Shown: one piece after another, positions 7,000 to 20,468 of the stretch | Position numbering within the stretch: the stretch's first letter is position 1 | How the letters are laid out: every line of letters starts with the position of its first letter | From: Kluyvera sichuanensis | GTDB taxonomy: Bacteria > Pseudomonadota > Gammaproteobacteria > Enterobacterales > Enterobacteriaceae | Assembly: GCF_014218705.1 (NCBI RefSeq) | Contig: NZ_JABBJF010000009.1 | Span: 86,382 to 150,381 of the forward strand | Direction of reading: 5' to 3' | Length of the DNA stretch: 64,000 nt | Program-made: the position numbers and the translations under genes | Notes under the pieces: model-generated | Database searches by the model: none | Told to the model about the DNA's origin: nothing | What the model saw: the letters and a program-made list of their open reading frames with translations, nothing else

Positions 7000-8027
7000 A
7001 AGCGATACTCTCCCGCCACAAAGAAGCTGTTGCGGTCGGCAAAACCAATCTCAGTGGTGACGTTGAAGTTGCGGGTAAGCTCATATTGCGCCCCGACCAG
7101 CACGTTCCACGGTGACGACAGATGCTGTTTTACGTCGAAGCGGCCTTTGCCATCACGGTTCGCCGCATTCACCATTTCCTGAAGCGTCGCAGACGGCATA
7201 GTGAGATCGCTCAGGCTGCCTTTAAATTCCTGCTGCACGTCCTGATACATAGTGCCCACCCACAGGTTTAACTTACCGGAAGGCAGATGCAGGGTATCGA
7301 TGCCCGGCGTGTTAAAACGGTAGCCAATGCGCGGAGAAATAGTGAACGCGTCGATGCTGCCATCCAGAATATCGAACTGCGTCTGGGTGTAGTTGGCGTC
7401 GAAGGCGGTAAACCAGTTGCCGACGCCGCCGACCAGCGTGGTGCCGATGCCGTAGGTGGTGCCTTTAAAGTCGAGCTGGAAGGCCAGGTTTTGCAGCTGG
7501 TTTTTATACTTTGGCAGCAGTGGAATGGAGTGCCCATTTGGCCCAAGCACATCAACACCAATCTGCGAAACGGAATGCCCATCGGTATACCCCACCAGGC
7601 CATATACGTTCATAAACGGCAGCAGCCAGGCATCCAGCTTTACCGTTTCGGTTTTGCTTCTTTCGCGGGTATTGCCCACGTTGATTTTAAAGGCGTTATC
7701 CAGCGACTTCGTGCCCAAATAGAGGCCGTTAAAATTGATACTATCTACATCAATATTCTGCCGGATATTCATGTAGTTAATATTCACGCCAAACGGTAAT
7801 GGCAGTTGATAGCCGCGCTTACGCGCTTCGTCGCCTAAGAAGGGTAAAACGGAGTGGCTTTCTTCTGGCGCAGCGGCCACAGGTTTCGCAGGCAAAGGGG
7901 TGACCTGACTATCATCCTGATAGCCATAAAGCGGTGTCAGCGTCGAGTCAGAATCCGTCGCAGCCCAGGTCTGAAAAACCGTACAGGATGACATCATCAG
8001 CACCAGACGGATGCGTTTGTTGATCAT
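6996..8027 (-). CDS. Predicted outer-membrane beta-barrel protein
   Basis: A 343-residue protein from the ATG at 8027 (MINKRIRLVLMMSSC...), which opens a plausible signal peptide ending near TWA-ATDSD. The in-frame extension upstream has no signal character. After a proline-rich linker the sequence is a series of amphipathic strands (NVYGLVGYTDGHSVSQIGVD, WFTAFDANYTQTQFD, ISPRIGYRF) and ends in the outer-membrane signature EYRF. No Shine-Dalgarno is obvious before the start. It is the first gene of a three-gene operon with the Omp85-like barrel and DUF4056 genes. I do not recognise a named family. Confidence 0.72.
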   Translation of the reverse strand: MINKRIRLVLMMSSCTVFQTWAATDSDSTLTPLYGYQDDSQVTPLPAKPVAAAPEESHSVLPFLGDEARKRGYQLPLPFGVNINYMNIRQNIDVDSINFNGLYLGTKSLDNAFKINVGNTRERSKTETVKLDAWLLPFMNVYGLVGYTDGHSVSQIGVDVLGPNGHSIPLLPKYKNQLQNLAFQLDFKGTTYGIGTTLVGGVGNWFTAFDANYTQTQFDILDGSIDAFTISPRIGYRFNTPGIDTLHLPSGKLNLWVGTMYQDVQQEFKGSLSDLTMPSATLQEMVNAANRDGKGRFDVKQHLSSPWNVLVGAQYELTRNFNVTTEIGFADRNSFFVAGEYRF

Positions 8028-8165
8028 AAAAGAAACGTATTTACAGGCAGATCTGCCCGGAGATAAAAGAGGGGGGAGAGTAAAGAAATTACGGACTAAT
8101 TTGGGGGACTTCCGTGCGGTTTCACACCTGATAATACAATAACAAGTTTGCAAACAATCTTAAGG
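8028..8165 (-). promoter_or_regulatory. Leader of the outer-membrane cassette
   Basis: On the minus strand a -10-like TATTAT (8131-8136) is preceded by TTGTTT at a short 15-nt spacing. The leader contains the pyrimidine-rich tract CTCTCCCCCCTCTTTT near 8070 and no recognisable ribosome-binding site. The promoter is weakly supported. Confidence 0.3.
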
Positions 8166-8192
8166 TTAGTGCCCGGACGATGCCGGGCAACG
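8166..8192. repeat. REP-like hairpin
   Basis: Short inverted repeat GCCCGG-ACGAT-GCCGGGC between yidA and the cassette leader. It resembles a half REP element and may stabilise or end the yidA transcript. Confidence 0.5.
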
Positions 8193-8198
8193 GGAAAA

Positions 8199-9011
8199 TC
8201 AGGACAGGACGTATTTTTCAATCGCCCAGGCAACGCCGTCTTCCAGGTTTGATTTAGTGACGAAGTTCGCCGCCTCTTTCACCGCCGGAATCGCGTTATC
8301 CATCGCCACGCCAACGCCCGCGTATTCAATCATCGCGATGTCGTTTTCCTGGTCACCGATCGCCATCACCTCTTCCGCCTTGATGCCCAGCACATCGGCC
8401 AGCGACTTCACGCCGGTACCTTTGTTCACGCGCTTATCGAGGATCTCGAGGAAGTACGGCGAGCTTTTCAGCACGGTGTATTTCTCTTTGACTTCTGGCG
8501 GGATACGGGCAATCGCTTTATCCAGAATGGCCGGTTCATCAATCATCATCACCTTGAGGAATTCGGTTGCCGGGTCCATTTTTTCGGCTTCGCAGAAGAC
8601 CAGCGGGATGGTGGCGATAAAGGATTCGTGCACGGTGTAGTAGCTGATATCACGGTTCGCGGTGTACAGCGTATTGCGGTCCAGCGCGTGGAAGTGAGAG
8701 CCGACTTTGCGCGACAGTTCTTCCAGGAAGCGGTAGTCATCGTAGTTCAGCGCGGTCTGTGCCACGGTGCTGCCGTCGCCGGCTTTCTGCACCAGCGCGC
8801 CGTTATAGGTAATGCAGTAATCTCCCGGCTCGTTCATCCCCAGTTCTTTCAGGTAGCTGTGCACACCGGCGTACGGACGCCCGGTGGTCAGGACCACGTT
8901 AACCCCTTTTGCACGTGCTGCAGCCAGCGCGTTTTTTACCGCAGGAGAAATAGTGTGGTCCGGTAACAGCAATGTTCCGTCCATGTCGATTGCAATAAGT
9001 TTAATAGCCAT
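8199..9011 (-). CDS. yidA: HAD sugar phosphatase YidA
   Basis: A 270-residue haloacid-dehalogenase family phosphatase of the Cof type. Motif I is IDMDGTLLLPD (Asp9 nucleophile, Asp11 acid/base), motif II is VVLTTGRP, and motifs III/IV appear as the lysine region with VMAIGDQENDIAMIEYAG. E. coli YidA dephosphorylates sugar phosphates such as erythrose 4-phosphate and alpha-glucose 1-phosphate; the same is expected here from near-identity. Cytoplasmic. It lies downstream of yidB in the same direction. Confidence 0.96.
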   Translation of the reverse strand: MAIKLIAIDMDGTLLLPDHTISPAVKNALAAARAKGVNVVLTTGRPYAGVHSYLKELGMNEPGDYCITYNGALVQKAGDGSTVAQTALNYDDYRFLEELSRKVGSHFHALDRNTLYTANRDISYYTVHESFIATIPLVFCEAEKMDPATEFLKVMMIDEPAILDKAIARIPPEVKEKYTVLKSSPYFLEILDKRVNKGTGVKSLADVLGIKAEEVMAIGDQENDIAMIEYAGVGVAMDNAIPAVKEAANFVTKSNLEDGVAWAIEKYVLS

Positions 9012-9132
9012 GAGATCCCCAGGTTAGATGAGTCTGTTGTCATGCTAACTCGGTTTAGCTCAAAAAACAGTAGCCAACCGCGCTTAAAACGGGGATACAA
9101 CGCAAGAAGCGTGCTCCTCTTTTGCCGCATCG

Positions 9133-9534
9133 TTAACCGAAGAGTTTGCCGCCTTTCAGCAGATCCATGCCCGCTGACAGCAAATCGTTATGCGCCTGCG
9201 GGTCCACTTCGCCTTTTGGCGACAGCGCATCGACGATTTTCGGCAGATATTCCGCCAGCATCGTTGAGGCAGAACTGGCATCGGTGCCCAGCTTTTCCCC
9301 CAGATCCGACACGGCGGGCGCGCCAAGCGCCGAGACGACCTGGTCACTGCTAATCGATTGATTACTTTGCTGATTGCTTATCCAGGATGAAACAATGTCA
9401 CCAAGCCCGCCGCTTTGCAGCTTCTCCAGCAGCGCCTGAATACCGCCCTGCTCGTTTACCCAGCTCAGGATAGCCTGATATTTACCCGCATCGCCGCTGA
9501 GCAGCGAACCTACGACATCATCAAAAAGCCCCAT
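9133..9534 (-). CDS. yidB: YidB, DUF937 protein
   Basis: A 133-residue protein of the DUF937/YidB family, matching E. coli YidB. It begins MGLFDDVVGSLLSGDAGKYQ and has the repeated glycine-rich helical pattern of the family (LLEKLQSGGLGDIVSSWISN; AEYLPKIVDALSPKGEV). It has no signal peptide. Its function is not established. It lies between yidA and the gyrB terminator and probably has its own promoter in the 9535-9600 gap. Confidence 0.92.
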   Translation of the reverse strand: MGLFDDVVGSLLSGDAGKYQAILSWVNEQGGIQALLEKLQSGGLGDIVSSWISNQQSNQSISSDQVVSALGAPAVSDLGEKLGTDASSASTMLAEYLPKIVDALSPKGEVDPQAHNDLLSAGMDLLKGGKLFG

Positions 9535-9600
9535 TTTTCCACCTCAGAATGACGGTTAAGAGAAGACGTAGAGAAGTATAGTTCGTGGGGGACAGGCATA

Positions 9601-9632
9601 AAAAAACGCCTGAAAAAATTCAGGCGTTTTTG
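9601..9632. terminator. gyrB/yidB-region bidirectional terminator
   Basis: Perfect 10-bp stem AACGCCTGAA/TTCAGGCGTT (9605-9628) flanked by an A-run on the left and Ts on the right. It ends the dnaA-dnaN-recF-gyrB transcript from the right. Confidence 0.88.
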
Positions 9633-9670
9633 GCGTTGGTTTTCCGGCGTTGGCCGGGCGACCACACGGA

Positions 9671-13186
<3,516 letters not shown>

Positions 13187-13187
<1 letters not shown>

Positions 13188-14287
13188 TACAGTCTCATTG
13201 GCATAACAACATAGGCAGCCGACTGTGATGCGGCATCTTCAATCTGTACGCTCGATACGGAATCGGTCAGCAGAATGCGCACGTTCTCGCACTTCAGCGC
13301 GTTCAGAACGTCCAGCACGTAGCTGACGTTAAAGCCGATTTCCAGCTCGGTGCCCGGGTAGGAAACATCCAGAATTTCTTCTGCTTCTTCCTGCTCTGGG
13401 TTGTTAGCGGTAATTTTCAGCTGGTTTTCGCTGACAAACAGGCGCACGCCGCGGAATTTCTCGTTAGAGAGAATCGCCGCGCGGGCAAAGGCCTGCTTGA
13501 GAATATCGCAGCCGGCTTCCAGATGTTTGTCCGGATTCTTCGGCAATACGCGGCGATAATCCGGGAAACGGCCATCAACCAGCTTGGAAGTGAAGATAAA
13601 GTCACCGACGTGCGCGCGGATGTTGTTGCTGCCGATCTGCACGCGCAGCGGCGTATCGCCACCATCGAGCATACGCATCAGCTCAATCACCCCTTTACGC
13701 GGCACGATCACCGAATGGCTCGGCAGCGATTGCCCGATAGGCATGGAGCAGACTGCCAGACGGTGGCCGTCGGTGGCTACGGTACGCAGTTCTTCACCTT
13801 CGGTTTCGAACAACATGCCGTTTAAGTAATAACGAACGTCCTGATGCGCCATCGAGAACTGCGTGGCTTCAATCAGGCGCTTCATGGTCGCCTGCGGCAA
13901 GGTGAACTCAACCTCGCTCTGCCAGTCGTCCAGGTTCGGGAAGTCGGCAGCAGGCAGCGTAGAGAGCGAGAAGCGGCTACGGCCAGAACGCACCAGCATA
14001 CGGTCGCCTTCCAGCTGTACAGCAATCTCAGCACCTTCCGGCAGGCCACGGCAAATATCAAAGAATTTACGTGCCGGAACGGTAGTCGCGCCCGGTTCAT
14101 GTGCCTGCAGCAGCGCCACGCGCGCTACCATTTCCATTTCCAAATCGGTACCGGTCAGCGACAGCGTGCCGTCCGCGACCTGCAGCAACAGGTTACCCAG
14201 AATCGGCAATGTCGGACGCCCGCCTAACGGGCCACTCACCTGTTGTAACGGTTTTAATAAATGTTCACGTTCTACGGTAAATTTCAT
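13187..14287 (-). CDS. dnaN: DNA polymerase III beta sliding clamp
   Basis: 366 residues forming the three-domain clamp that dimerises into a ring on DNA and tethers polymerases. It begins [20 protein letters not shown] and ends [11 protein letters not shown], the conserved C-terminus that helps form the hydrophobic partner-binding cleft. It starts 4 nt after the dnaA stop and ends overlapping recF by one base, so the three are one operon. Confidence 0.99.
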
Positions 14288-14291
14288 AGGA

Positions 14292-15689
14292 TCACGACGA
14301 CAATGTTCTGATTAAATTGGAAAAGTCTTCTTTGATATCGTGGCTTTCTTCACGCAGCTGCTCAATCTTACGGCAGGCGTGCAGCACGGTGGTATGGTCA
14401 CGGCCACCAAACGCATCGCCAATCTCCGGCAGACTGTGGTTGGTGAGTTCTTTCGCCAACGCCATCGCCATCTGGCGCGGACGCGCTACCGAACGAGAAC
14501 GTCGTTTGGAGAGCAGATCCGCGACTTTAATTTTGTAGTACTCCGCCACCGTCTTCTGAATGTTGTCGATGGTGACCAGCTTTTCCTGCAGCGCTAACAG
14601 GTCGCGCAGCGCTTCGCGCACGAAATCGATGGTGATCGCCCGGCCGGTAAAATTGGCGTTGGCGATAACGCGGTTCAGTGCCCCTTCAAGCTCACGCACG
14701 TTAGAGCGTAGACGCTTGGCAATGAAGAACGCCACCTCGCCAGGCAGACGAATATCGTTTTCGTCGGCTTTTTTCATCAGGATAGCGACGCGGGTCTCAA
14801 GCTCAGGTGGCTCAATGGCCACCGTCAGGCCCCAGCCAAAGCGGGACTTCAGACGATCTTCTACACCGTTGATCTCTTTCGGATAGCGATCCGACGTGAG
14901 GATGATCTGCTGATTACCTTCCAGCAGGGCGTTAAAGGTGTGGAAGAACTCTTCCTGAGAGCGCTCTTTGTTGGCGAAGAATTGAATATCATCGATCAGC
15001 AGGGCATCCACTGAACGATAGTAGCGTTTAAACTCTTCGATCGCGTTGTTTTGCAGGGCTTTTACCATGTCCTGGACAAAGCGCTCGGAGTGCATATACA
15101 CCACTTTCGCGTTTGGTTTGCGGGCGATAATGCCGTTACCCACCGCGTGCAGCAGGTGCGTTTTACCGAGACCGGTGCCGCCGTAGAGGAACAAAGGGTT
15201 ATAGGCGCCGCCAGGGTTGTCTGCCACCTGACGCGCCGCCGCGCGGGCCAGCTGGTTCGACTTACCTTCAACGAAGTTATCAAAGGTGTGCTTAACGTTG
15301 ACGTTAGAGCGATAGGAAGGCTCGGCAGGCGCCGGGACGTTATCCCATCCTGCACGCGGTGCCGGGGCAACGCGCGGGGTATGAACCTGGGCCATCTGGG
15401 CCGGGGCGCTGACGTTCGCCGTCTCTCTTAAGGTCTGGGTGACGGGCTTAGTGCCAACCTCAAAGCGCAGCTGCGGGGCATCAGAGCCGCAGAAATCATT
15501 CAGCAGGCCGTTGATGTTATTGAGGTATTTATCTCTTACCCAATCAAGTACGAAACGATTTGGCGCATACAGTGCCAGCGTGTTATCGCTTAGTTCCGCC
15601 TGCAATGGGCGGATCCACATGCTGAATTCTGTGGCTGGTAACTCATCCTGCAATCGGGCAAGACATTGCTGCCAAAGCGAAAGTGACAC
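14292..15689 (-). CDS. dnaA: Replication initiator DnaA
   Basis: 465 residues starting at GTG 15689, preceded by a GGAG ribosome-binding site. This start gives [19 protein letters not shown] as in E. coli; an in-frame upstream extension has no counterpart. Domain I is the N-terminal partner region and domain II a variable proline/alanine linker (about residues 90-130). Domain III is the AAA+ ATPase with Walker [10 protein letters not shown] and Walker [10 protein letters not shown]. Domain IV binds DnaA boxes through [19 protein letters not shown]. The protein melts oriC and represses its own promoter. Confidence 0.99.
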   Translation of the reverse strand: MSLSLWQQCLARLQDELPATEFSMWIRPLQAELSDNTLALYAPNRFVLDWVRDKYLNNINGLLNDFCGSDAPQLRFEVGTKPVTQTLRETANVSAPAQMAQVHTPRVAPAPRAGWDNVPAPAEPSYRSNVNVKHTFDNFVEGKSNQLARAAARQVADNPGGAYNPLFLYGGTGLGKTHLLHAVGNGIIARKPNAKVVYMHSERFVQDMVKALQNNAIEEFKRYYRSVDALLIDDIQFFANKERSQEEFFHTFNALLEGNQQIILTSDRYPKEINGVEDRLKSRFGWGLTVAIEPPELETRVAILMKKADENDIRLPGEVAFFIAKRLRSNVRELEGALNRVIANANFTGRAITIDFVREALRDLLALQEKLVTIDNIQKTVAEYYKIKVADLLSKRRSRSVARPRQMAMALAKELTNHSLPEIGDAFGGRDHTTVLHACRKIEQLREESHDIKEDFSNLIRTLSS

Positions 15690-16334
15690 GGCGGACTCCA
15701 CTCGAAAAAAGTCGATACACATCATCCTCCAGGCAAACCTGCAGGCTACCTCTGACGATCCTGCCGCCAGTGAAACTGAATACTGTCGGGGACTCATTCA
15801 GTTGCTGCAAAGATGCAGCCCGAACAATGCTGTGTATAAGATTAAAAATTCGTGATTTTTGGCACACGTCGAAAAGACCCGATGCAAGCGGGTGACGTGC
15901 GAACCGCTATCTGCGGTTTTCAACGGCGCCCTTCAGACGCGGTGCTGAAATGACGCGGTTACTTTCCCCTTTTACGATCCACCGATCGCGATCGGGCCGA
16001 GGATCATAGCGTAAACTGCGCCAGAGATCTTCTGTTTCTCACAGATTCTTCCCGATTTATCCACAGGGTGGATCCAGAAGCGCTAAGTGTAAACGATCCC
16101 GATAAAGAGAAGGCACGATTTCCTTCGCATATTGGAAAAATTAATGACTAGCGACAAATTTCTGCTTAAATGATCTAACAAAGATCCAGGATGATCCTTG
16201 CGCTTTAATGGGCAGGCCGTATAATCCCCCACCCGGCATGTTCTGCGCGAATTTTGGTGAAGGACGCTGCTCATTTACCGGGCGAAAAACTGCGGTGATA
16301 CGTGGTTTTTTACGCGGTAAATAAGGAAAGAGAA
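15690..16334. promoter_or_regulatory. dnaA promoter region and dnaA/rpmH divergent gap
   Basis: No gene is seen. A consensus DnaA box TTATCCACA lies at 16057-16065, and a minus-strand -10-like TATGAT at 16003-16008 fits the proximal dnaA promoter position. GATC sites are dense between 15976 and 16200, as expected for Dam/SeqA control of dnaA. DnaA autoregulation is known from E. coli and inferred here. Confidence 0.8.
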
Positions 16335-16363
16335 TTGACTCCGGAGTGTACAATTATTACAAT
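16335..16363 (+). promoter_or_regulatory. rpmH promoter
   Basis: TTGACT (16335-16340), 17-nt spacer, TACAAT (16358-16363): a strong sigma-70 promoter about 100 nt before rpmH. Confidence 0.8.
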
Positions 16364-16453
16364 CCGGCCTCTTTAATCACCCATGGCTTCGGTGTCCTTC
16401 GTTCGATTTTCGTTCGGATATCCAATAAAGCCATTGAATTTATTCAAGTTTAG

Positions 16454-16606
<153 letters not shown>

Positions 16607-16623
16607 TAAAGCTAACCCCTCGA

Positions 16624-16983
16624 GTGGTTAAGCTAGCATTTCCCAGGGAGTTACGTTTGTTAACTCCCACTCATTTCACATTCGTCTTCCAGCAGCCACA
16701 ACGGGCTGGCACGCCGCAAATCACCATTCTCGGCCGCCTGAATTCGCTGGGGCATCCCCGTATCGGTCTCACCGTCGCCAAGAAAAACGTCAAACGCGCA
16801 CATGAACGCAATCGGATTAAACGTCTGACGCGTGAAAGTTTCCGTTTACGTCAACATGAACTCCCGCCTATGGATTTCGTGGTGGTGGCAAAGAGAGGGG
16901 TTGCCGACCTCGATAACCGTGCTCTCTCGGAAGCGTTGGAAAAATTATGGCGCCGCCATTGTCGCCTGGCTCGCGGGTCCTGA
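16624..16983 (+). CDS. rnpA: Ribonuclease P protein component
   Basis: 119 residues starting with GTG. RnpA binds the catalytic RNA of RNase P and aids cleavage of 5' leaders from precursor tRNAs. The RNR motif is intact ([21 protein letters not shown]). The last 37 nt overlap the start of yidD, which is typical for enterobacteria and implies coupled translation. The weak GTG start probably keeps its output below that of L34. Confidence 0.99.
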   Translation: MVKLAFPRELRLLTPTHFTFVFQQPQRAGTPQITILGRLNSLGHPRIGLTVAKKNVKRAHERNRIKRLTRESFRLRQHELPPMDFVVVAKRGVADLDNRALSEALEKLWRRHCRLARGS

Positions 16984-17204
16984 TAGGCCTTATCAGGGTC
17001 TATCAGCGCCTGATTAGTCCGCTACTCGGGCCGCATTGTCGTTTCACACCAACCTGTTCTCAATACGGAATTGAGGCATTGCGCAGGTTTGGAGTGATAA
17101 AAGGCAGTTGGTTGACAGTGAAACGCGTATTAAAATGCCACCCTTTACACCCTGGTGGTGACGACCCCGTCCCGCCTGGACCATTTGATACCAGAGAACA
17201 CTAA
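16947..17204 (+). CDS. yidD: YidD membrane-protein insertion efficiency factor
   Basis: 85 residues with an amphipathic N-terminal helix ([19 protein letters not shown]) and the family cysteine motif [17 protein letters not shown] followed by CHPLHPGG. YidD is a small membrane-associated protein that assists YidC and Sec insertion. It begins inside rnpA in another frame and ends 2 nt before yidC. Confidence 0.97.
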   Translation: MAPPLSPGSRVLIGLIRVYQRLISPLLGPHCRFTPTCSQYGIEALRRFGVIKGSWLTVKRVLKCHPLHPGGDDPVPPGPFDTREH

Positions 17205-17206
17205 CG

Positions 17207-18853
17207 ATGGATTCGCAACGCAATCTCCTTATCATCGCTTTGTTGTTCGTGTCTTTCATGATCTGGCAAGCCTGGGAGCAGGATAACAATCCTCAAGCCC
17301 AGCAGCAGACCACGCAGACTACGACCACAGCAGCGGGTAGCGCCGCAGACCAGGGCGTACCGGCCAGTGGCCAAGGGAAACTGATTACGGTTAAAACTGA
17401 TGTGCTTGAGCTGACTATCAACACTCGCGGTGGTGATATTGAGCAAGCGCTGCTTCCGGCTTACCCGAAAGCGCTGAAATCTGACGAACCGTTCCAGTTA
17501 CTGGAAACCACCCCACAGTTTGTCTATCAGGCACAGAGCGGCTTAACCGGTCGTGATGGCCCGGATAACCCGGCTAACGGCCCGCGTCCGCTGTATAACG
17601 TCGATAAAGATGCGTTTGTGATGGCCGATGGCCAGAACGAAATCGTCATTCCGCTGACCTATACCGATAAAGCAGGCAACGTCTTCACCAAAACCTTCAC
17701 CCTGAAACGCGGTGATTATGCGGTGAACGTCAGCTATGACGTGAAGAACGCCAGCGAGAAACCGCTGGAAGTCTCTACCTTCGGTCAGCTGAAGCAGACG
17801 GCAGCACTGCCAACCAGTCGCGATACACAGTCTGGTGGCCTGTCTACAATGCACACCTTCCGTGGTGCAGCGTACTCAACGTCTGATTCGAAATACGAAA
17901 AATATAAATTCGATACCATCGTTGATAACGAGAACCTGAACACCAACACCAAAAACGGTTGGGTTGCCATGCTGCAGCAGTACTTCACTACTGCATGGGT
18001 TCCACAGAACAACGGTACCAATAACTTCTACACCGCTAACCTCGGTAACGGCGTAGTGGCTATCGGCTACAAATCTCAGCCGGTTCTGGTACAGCCAGGT
18101 CAGGCAGATAAACTGCAGAGCACCCTGTGGGTCGGCCCAGCAATTCAGGATAAAATGGCTGCCGTTGCACCGCACCTGGATCTGACCGTTGACTACGGCT
18201 GGCTGTGGTTCATCTCTCAGCCGCTGTTCAAATTGCTGAAGTGGATCCATAGCTTCCTGGGTAACTGGGGCTTCTCCATCATCGTTATCACCTTTATCGT
18301 TCGTGGCATCATGTACCCGCTGACCAAAGCGCAGTACACCTCCATGGCGAAGATGCGTATGCTGCAGCCTAAGATTCAGGCAATGCGTGAGCGTCTGGGC
18401 GACGACAAACAGCGTCAAAGCCAGGAAATGATGGCCCTGTATAAAGCGGAAAAAGTTAACCCACTGGGTGGCTGCTTCCCGCTGATTATCCAGATGCCAA
18501 TCTTCCTTGCGCTGTACTACATGCTGAGCGCCTCGGTTGAACTGCGTCATGCGCCGTTTATCCTGTGGATCCACGACCTGTCTGCACAAGACCCGTACTA
18601 CATCCTGCCGATCATCATGGGCGCGACGATGTTCTTCATTCAGAAGATGTCTCCGACGACCGTGACCGACCCGATGCAGCAGAAGATCATGACCTTCATG
18701 CCGGTCATCTTCACGGTGTTCTTCCTGTGGTTCCCATCTGGTCTGGTGGTGTACTACATCGTCAGCAACCTGGTCACCATCATTCAGCAGCAGCTGATTT
18801 ACCGTGGTCTGGAAAAACGTGGCCTGCATAGCCGCGAGAAGAAAAAATCCTGA
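17207..18853 (+). CDS. yidC: Membrane protein insertase YidC
   Basis: 548 residues, matching E. coli YidC. TM1 is at about residues 6-20 ([18 protein letters not shown]), followed by the large periplasmic P1 domain (about 60-340) and five C-terminal TM segments. The insertase groove arginine is in TM2 ([15 protein letters not shown]). YidC inserts inner-membrane proteins alone or with SecYEG; the Fo subunits a and c encoded later in this window are classic substrates. A basic tail ends [11 protein letters not shown]. Confidence 0.99.
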   Translation: MDSQRNLLIIALLFVSFMIWQAWEQDNNPQAQQQTTQTTTTAAGSAADQGVPASGQGKLITVKTDVLELTINTRGGDIEQALLPAYPKALKSDEPFQLLETTPQFVYQAQSGLTGRDGPDNPANGPRPLYNVDKDAFVMADGQNEIVIPLTYTDKAGNVFTKTFTLKRGDYAVNVSYDVKNASEKPLEVSTFGQLKQTAALPTSRDTQSGGLSTMHTFRGAAYSTSDSKYEKYKFDTIVDNENLNTNTKNGWVAMLQQYFTTAWVPQNNGTNNFYTANLGNGVVAIGYKSQPVLVQPGQADKLQSTLWVGPAIQDKMAAVAPHLDLTVDYGWLWFISQPLFKLLKWIHSFLGNWGFSIIVITFIVRGIMYPLTKAQYTSMAKMRMLQPKIQAMRERLGDDKQRQSQEMMALYKAEKVNPLGGCFPLIIQMPIFLALYYMLSASVELRHAPFILWIHDLSAQDPYYILPIIMGATMFFIQKMSPTTVTDPMQQKIMTFMPVIFTVFFLWFPSGLVVYYIVSNLVTIIQQQLIYRGLEKRGLHSREKKKS

Positions 18854-18878
18854 TTCGGTTGAGCACGAGCTAAAATGG

Positions 18879-18906
18879 AAGGCGGTCGAATGACCGCCTT
18901 TTTTTA
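18879..18906 (+). terminator. yidC terminator
   Basis: Perfect 9-bp stem AAGGCGGTC/GACCGCCTT with a 4-nt loop, followed by a T-run, 26 nt past the yidC stop. Confidence 0.88.
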
Positions 18907-18929
18907 TTGCGACACAGTAGAGACAAACC

Positions 18930-20294
18930 ATGAGCCAAAACGACACTATCGTCGCCCAGGCCACCCCACCGGGACGCGGTGGTGTGGGCATTCTGCGCAT
19001 CTCCGGCCTGAAGGCGAGAGATGTCGCGCAGGCGGTGCTGGGCAAACTGCCTAAACCGCGCTACGCCGATTACCTGCCGTTCAAAGACAGCGACGGCAGC
19101 GCGCTGGATCAGGGCATTGCGCTATGGTTCCCAGGCCCAAACTCGTTCACCGGTGAAGACGTGCTGGAGCTTCAGGGCCACGGCGGCCCGGTGATCCTCG
19201 ATCTGCTGCTAAAACGTATTCTGACGCTGCCGGGCGTACGCATTGCCAACCCGGGGGAGTTTTCCGAGCGCGCGTTTTTAAACGATAAGCTCGACCTGGC
19301 TCAGGCAGAAGCTATTGCCGACCTGATTGACGCCAGCTCTGAACAGGCAGCACGCTCCGCGCTGAACTCGCTTCAGGGGGCCTTCTCGGCACGTGTTAAC
19401 CACCTTGTGGAAGCCCTCACTCACCTGCGCATCTACGTTGAAGCGGCGATCGACTTCCCGGACGAGGAGATCGATTTCCTCTCCGACGGTAAAATCGAAG
19501 CGCAGTTGAATGCGGTGATGGGCGATCTCGACGCCGTGCGCGCCGAAGCGCGTCAGGGCAGCCTGCTGCGCGAAGGAATGAAGGTGGTGATTGCTGGCCG
19601 CCCGAACGCCGGAAAATCGAGCCTGTTGAACGCCCTGGCGGGCCGTGAAGCGGCTATCGTCACCGACATCGCGGGCACCACCCGCGACGTACTGCGCGAA
19701 CATATCCATATTGACGGCATGCCGCTGCATATCATCGATACCGCCGGTCTGCGCGACGCCAACGATGAAGTGGAGCGTATCGGCATCGAGCGTGCCTGGC
19801 AGGAAATTGAGCAGGCCGACCGCGTGCTGTTTATGGTCGATGGCACGACGACCAACGCCACCGACCCTGCTGACATCTGGCCGGACTTTATCGCCCGTCT
19901 GCCGGCAAACCTGCCGATCACCGTGGTACGTAACAAAGCCGATATCACCGGCGAAACGCTGGGGCTAAGTGAAGTAAATGGCCACTCACTTGTGCGCCTC
20001 TCCGCGCGTACCGGTGAAGGCGTCGACGTGCTGCGTAACCATCTCAAACAGAGCATGGGCTTCGAAAACAATATGGAAGGCGGCTTCCTGGCGCGTCGTC
20101 GCCACCTGCAGGCGCTTTCCGATGCCGCCGAACATCTGGAGCAGGGGAAAGCCCAACTGCTTGGCGCCTGGGCCGGAGAGCTGCTGGCAGAAGAGCTGCG
20201 CCTGGCGCAGCAAAGCCTGAGTGAGATCACCGGGGAATTTACCTCCGACGATCTGCTGGGTAGGATTTTCTCCAGCTTCTGTATTGGTAAGTAG
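18930..20294 (+). CDS. mnmE: tRNA modification GTPase MnmE
   Basis: 454 residues. With MnmG (also in this window) it builds cmnm5/mnm5-uridine at tRNA wobble position 34. The N-terminal domain is folate-binding. The G domain shows G1 [10 protein letters not shown]2 DIAGTTRD with the K-loop, G3 DTAGLRD and G4 NKAD, and the C-terminal catalytic motif is FCIGK. A terminator separates it from yidC, so it probably has its own promoter. Confidence 0.99.
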   Translation: MSQNDTIVAQATPPGRGGVGILRISGLKARDVAQAVLGKLPKPRYADYLPFKDSDGSALDQGIALWFPGPNSFTGEDVLELQGHGGPVILDLLLKRILTLPGVRIANPGEFSERAFLNDKLDLAQAEAIADLIDASSEQAARSALNSLQGAFSARVNHLVEALTHLRIYVEAAIDFPDEEIDFLSDGKIEAQLNAVMGDLDAVRAEARQGSLLREGMKVVIAGRPNAGKSSLLNALAGREAAIVTDIAGTTRDVLREHIHIDGMPLHIIDTAGLRDANDEVERIGIERAWQEIEQADRVLFMVDGTTTNATDPADIWPDFIARLPANLPITVVRNKADITGETLGLSEVNGHSLVRLSARTGEGVDVLRNHLKQSMGFENNMEGGFLARRRHLQALSDAAEHLEQGKAQLLGAWAGELLAEELRLAQQSLSEITGEFTSDDLLGRIFSSFCIGK

Positions 20295-20313
20295 TTTTAC
20301 CAGATGGCAGCTA

Positions 20314-20353
20314 TGCCTTATCCGGCCTACGCGACATGTAGGCCCGGTAAGGC
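20314..20353. repeat. REP element
   Basis: Inverted repeat GCCTTATCCGGCCTAC ... GTAGGCCCGGTAAGGC downstream of mnmE, a typical enterobacterial REP (Y motif). Other REP-like copies lie near 8170, 37290 and 45930. Confidence 0.85.
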
Positions 20354-20468
20354 TAACACTATCAGGTAACAGATTTTTCCTCACAGGAAATCACTGTTGT
20401 CCAAATGGCAACTCGTGTCATCGCACGCGCCCCAGTATGCTGAGCGCCACATTTCTCGTGAGGTCGCC

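Noticed and set aside
8166..8192. Phage attachment site next to the outer-membrane cassette
   Set aside because: It is a short REP-like hairpin only. There is no integrase, tRNA or direct repeat flanking 4745-8027.
15690..15797. N-terminal extension of DnaA by 36 residues
   Set aside because: The GTG at 15689 has a GGAG site and gives the conserved N-terminus. The extension has no counterpart and lies in the dnaA leader.
17876..19045. 389-codon minus-strand frame opposite yidC and mnmE
   Set aside because: It spans two convincing plus-strand genes and the terminator between them, and its composition is His/Gln/Arg-rich as expected of a shadow.
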